Source of the DNA: Candidula unifasciata
Lineage: Eukaryota; Mollusca; Gastropoda; Stylommatophora; Geomitridae
Length of the DNA: 64,000 bases
Reading direction: 5' to 3'
NCBI GenBank assembly: GCA_905116865.2
Contig: CAJHNH020006902.1
Span: 516,849-580,848, forward strand
Part shown: positions 62,060 to 64,000 of the stretch, one piece after another
How the letters are laid out: each line of letters begins with the position of its first letter
Numbering within the stretch: position 1 is the stretch's first letter
Program-made: the position numbers and the translations under genes
Notes under the pieces: model-generated
Database searches by the model: none
The model's input: the letters and a program-made list of their open reading frames with translations, nothing else
What the model was told of the DNA's origin: nothing

Positions 62060-63781
62060 GGAGTAGCGTTCTTCTTGTCTCACTGAGTTTTGGGCACTCA
62101 AAGAGATGATGTTCAACAGTTTCTTAGGGGTAGTTACATAGCTGGCACTCTGGGGAGTGTTGTGGCTGTATTCTGTTTAGATGTCCATTGAGTGGAGTAT
62201 GTTGCGTTCTAAGTCTGAAGATGGTGGCCTGGTCCCTTCTTGTTAGATGGTTAATGCTGTCATTAGGATCAGGGCCAGACATATGTCTATAAACCTCTCT
62301 TCCAGTGTCTCCCATGGCCCATCTGTTCAAACCCAAGTCTCTTTGTTTATAGCTCTTATAAGTGTTTTGCTGTCTGGAGGGTTGTCGCTGTAGGTGGTTG
62401 TTCTTGTGTTGCTCCTTTCTTTGCCAATCTGTCAGCTCTGTCATTACCTGGTGTGCCGGAGTGACCTGGAATCCACTGCATCACTATTCTGATGTTGTAT
62501 GAGGTAATAAGCTGATCAGCATCCAGGATTATCTTGGCTATGTCAGTTCTGCAGTGTTCACTGCCCTCCAGAGCTTGAAGGGCAAGACATTGAATCTGTG
62601 AAGATGACAATATTTTGGACCTTTGAAGGGTAAACATCCATTACAGTCTTTAGGTGGTATACTGCTGTTTCCAGTGCAATTATTTCAGCTTCATAGTTTT
62701 GAACAGAATTCCCCCGCATGCATCAAAAAATCTCTTCAACAGATCCATCGGGATAACCTATGTAGATTCCGTAACCTGCTTTAATGGTAGCTTTAAAAGC
62801 TGATACATCAGTATAGACATGTATCCATTCTTGGGGGTAAGAATCAACGGTCTTTAGTGATGAGTTCATAAGAGCGATTGGGTCGGACTGTTTGGTTTCC
62901 TCGCCTACCAATTTAATTCGGACTTCTGGAGCTTTAAAGCGAGCATGTGGTGGTAGGTTTCTTGCAACATTCTGAATTCCTTGACGTCTTTCTGGGAGGT
63001 GGTATCTGTCCTGAATTTCATTAACACAGTGTAAAACCGATTTGTGCTTTATTCTTTGTTTGTATTCCCAGTTTTCTACAAGATGTCTATTAGGATGGTT
63101 ACGATTTTTTCTAACGCATCTTTCATAAATTTCTAAAGTGGCTTTTTCTCTCCGCAACCTGAGGGGTTCCACATTTGTATGGATTTCACATGCAGCAGTT
63201 GGTGTAGACTGCATAGCTCCGCAGATTAATCGGAGGGCATTATTTTGTACTCTGTCAAGAGTCTCTGGGTTAGTTTTGGAGCAAGTTGTAAGCAGTGAGT
63301 TGTTGTACTCTATCACAGAGTGAACATATCCTAGATATAAGCCCCTCAGAGTTTCCTTGTCTGATCCCCATGATGTACCTGCAAGTCTCTTTAATAACTG
63401 TAACCGCCTCAATGCCTTATTCCTGATGTTTTCAATATGGTTCTTGAGGCTGAGCTGCCGGTCAAGTGTGACTCCAAGGTATGTGCGATGCTCTTCTTTC
63501 ATCACTTGGTGTTTGTCTAACCTCAGGTTAATATTCTTTCTTGCTACTTGGTGGCTTTTGGTAAAGATTGTGTAGACCGTCTTTGCACAGTTAACCTTGA
63601 GTTTCCATCTTTGGCAGTACTCATGCAGTTTTCTAAGGTCTCCGTTCAGTCTTTGGGCTCCACTTTCCACATTTTCATGACTCTGCCATATTGCTAGGTC
63701 ATCAGCGTACAAGGCTTTTTCGGCCTTTAAAGAATAGATTGCGTCCCTTACGGTCGCCGTAAAAAAAACGATAGACTGCAT
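62060..63781 (-). pseudogene. 5'-truncated LINE: YADD box to RNase H and CCHC tail
   Basis: The ORF at 63781-62723 starts just before KALYADDLAIWQSH (RT catalytic box). It continues with YCQRWKLKVNCAKTVYTIF, YLGVTLDRQLSLKNHIENI, ALRRLQLLKRLAGTSWG, RGLYLGYVHSVIEYNNSLL and LDRVQNNALRLICGAMQSTP, then the RNase H start WIHVYTDVSAFKATIKAGYG (the usual TDGS is TDVS). After a frameshift comes SSQIQCLALQALEGSEH, then MQWIPGHSGTPGNDRADRLA and KRDQATIFRLRTQHT-like sequence. The tail CQLC, then YP and a stop, then ETVEHHLFECPKLSE gives C-x2-C-x8-H-x4-C. Endonuclease and RT motifs 1-4 are absent. The lost Gly/Asp context, the frameshift and the stop in the CCHC motif make it inactive. Confidence 0.88.
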
Positions 63782-64000
63782 CCCTTAGGGTTGCCATTCG
63801 AAGTAGTGCCTATTAATTTATATTTACTCTTAATAAAATATTCTAGTAATTTTAATACTCTACTGAACTTTGGGTGTAACCAAAATATTGAAAAGTAAAA
63901 GCACAAGAAATTATGGCATAAATGGCCAAAGCTGCTTTCTTTGATATTGTAAGTTAATAAACCATACTCGTCTGACCAACACTGAACACTAATATAAAAT
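63782..64000. other. Unassigned AT-rich end of the window
   Basis: Sequence beyond the LINE truncation point. A motif at the junction (GCGTCCCTTACGGTCGCC and GCATCCCTTAGGGTTGCC) is duplicated at about 55-bp distance. No other feature is seen. Confidence 0.4.

Overview
The window is animal nuclear DNA: two intron-rich conserved genes in a landscape of decayed retrotransposons, DNA transposons, tRNA-derived SINEs and an unusual density of minisatellites. There is no operon structure, CRISPR array or prokaryotic signal. A lophotrochozoan, probably a gastropod mollusc, fits best. The reasons are a trypsin-like protein family with a TAAHIVFNEEEA-type histidine motif that I associate with molluscs, and the kinds of LINEs and SINEs present. 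This is inference; the species cannot be fixed by eye.

Layout. 1-5.6 kb: LINE remnants, two minisatellites and an RNase H pseudogene. 5.7-13 kb: an 858-codon minus-strand ORF (charged repeats, reverse-transcriptase thumb-like blocks, RNase H), its splice-site-like upstream array, and a duplicated upstream segment. 13-19.2 kb: RNase H pseudogenes flanking a hAT DNA transposon with a broken transposase. 20-24 kb: a 785-codon minus-strand ORF, a degenerate trypsin-like protein carrying a 57-bp minisatellite; its 3' flank is homologous to the 3' flank of the 858-codon ORF. 25-32.1 kb: several LINE fragments, two of them with nested insertions and clear target-site duplications. 32.2-50.8 kb: the complete 12-exon DCAF13 (SOF1 homologue) gene on the plus strand, its introns filled with MITEs, SINEs, LINE debris and minisatellites. 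53.7-60.3 kb: four exons of BLOC1S5 (muted) on the minus strand, convergent with DCAF13; the first coding exon was not found. 62-63.8 kb: a 5'-truncated LINE with YADD box, RNase H and a CCHC tail.

How it works together. DCAF13 acts in small-subunit ribosome biogenesis and as a CUL4-DDB1 adaptor. BLOC1S5 is a subunit of BLOC-1, which builds lysosome-related organelles. They are housekeeping neighbours with no evident pathway link. The most interesting theme is that several minisatellites are built on splice junctions. A 62-bp array repeats the DCAF13 exon 7 acceptor, a 45-bp array repeats the exon 11 donor ten times, an array at the hAT transposase 5' exon repeats acceptor plus ATG, and the array upstream of the 858-codon ORF contains acceptor-donor pairs in every unit.
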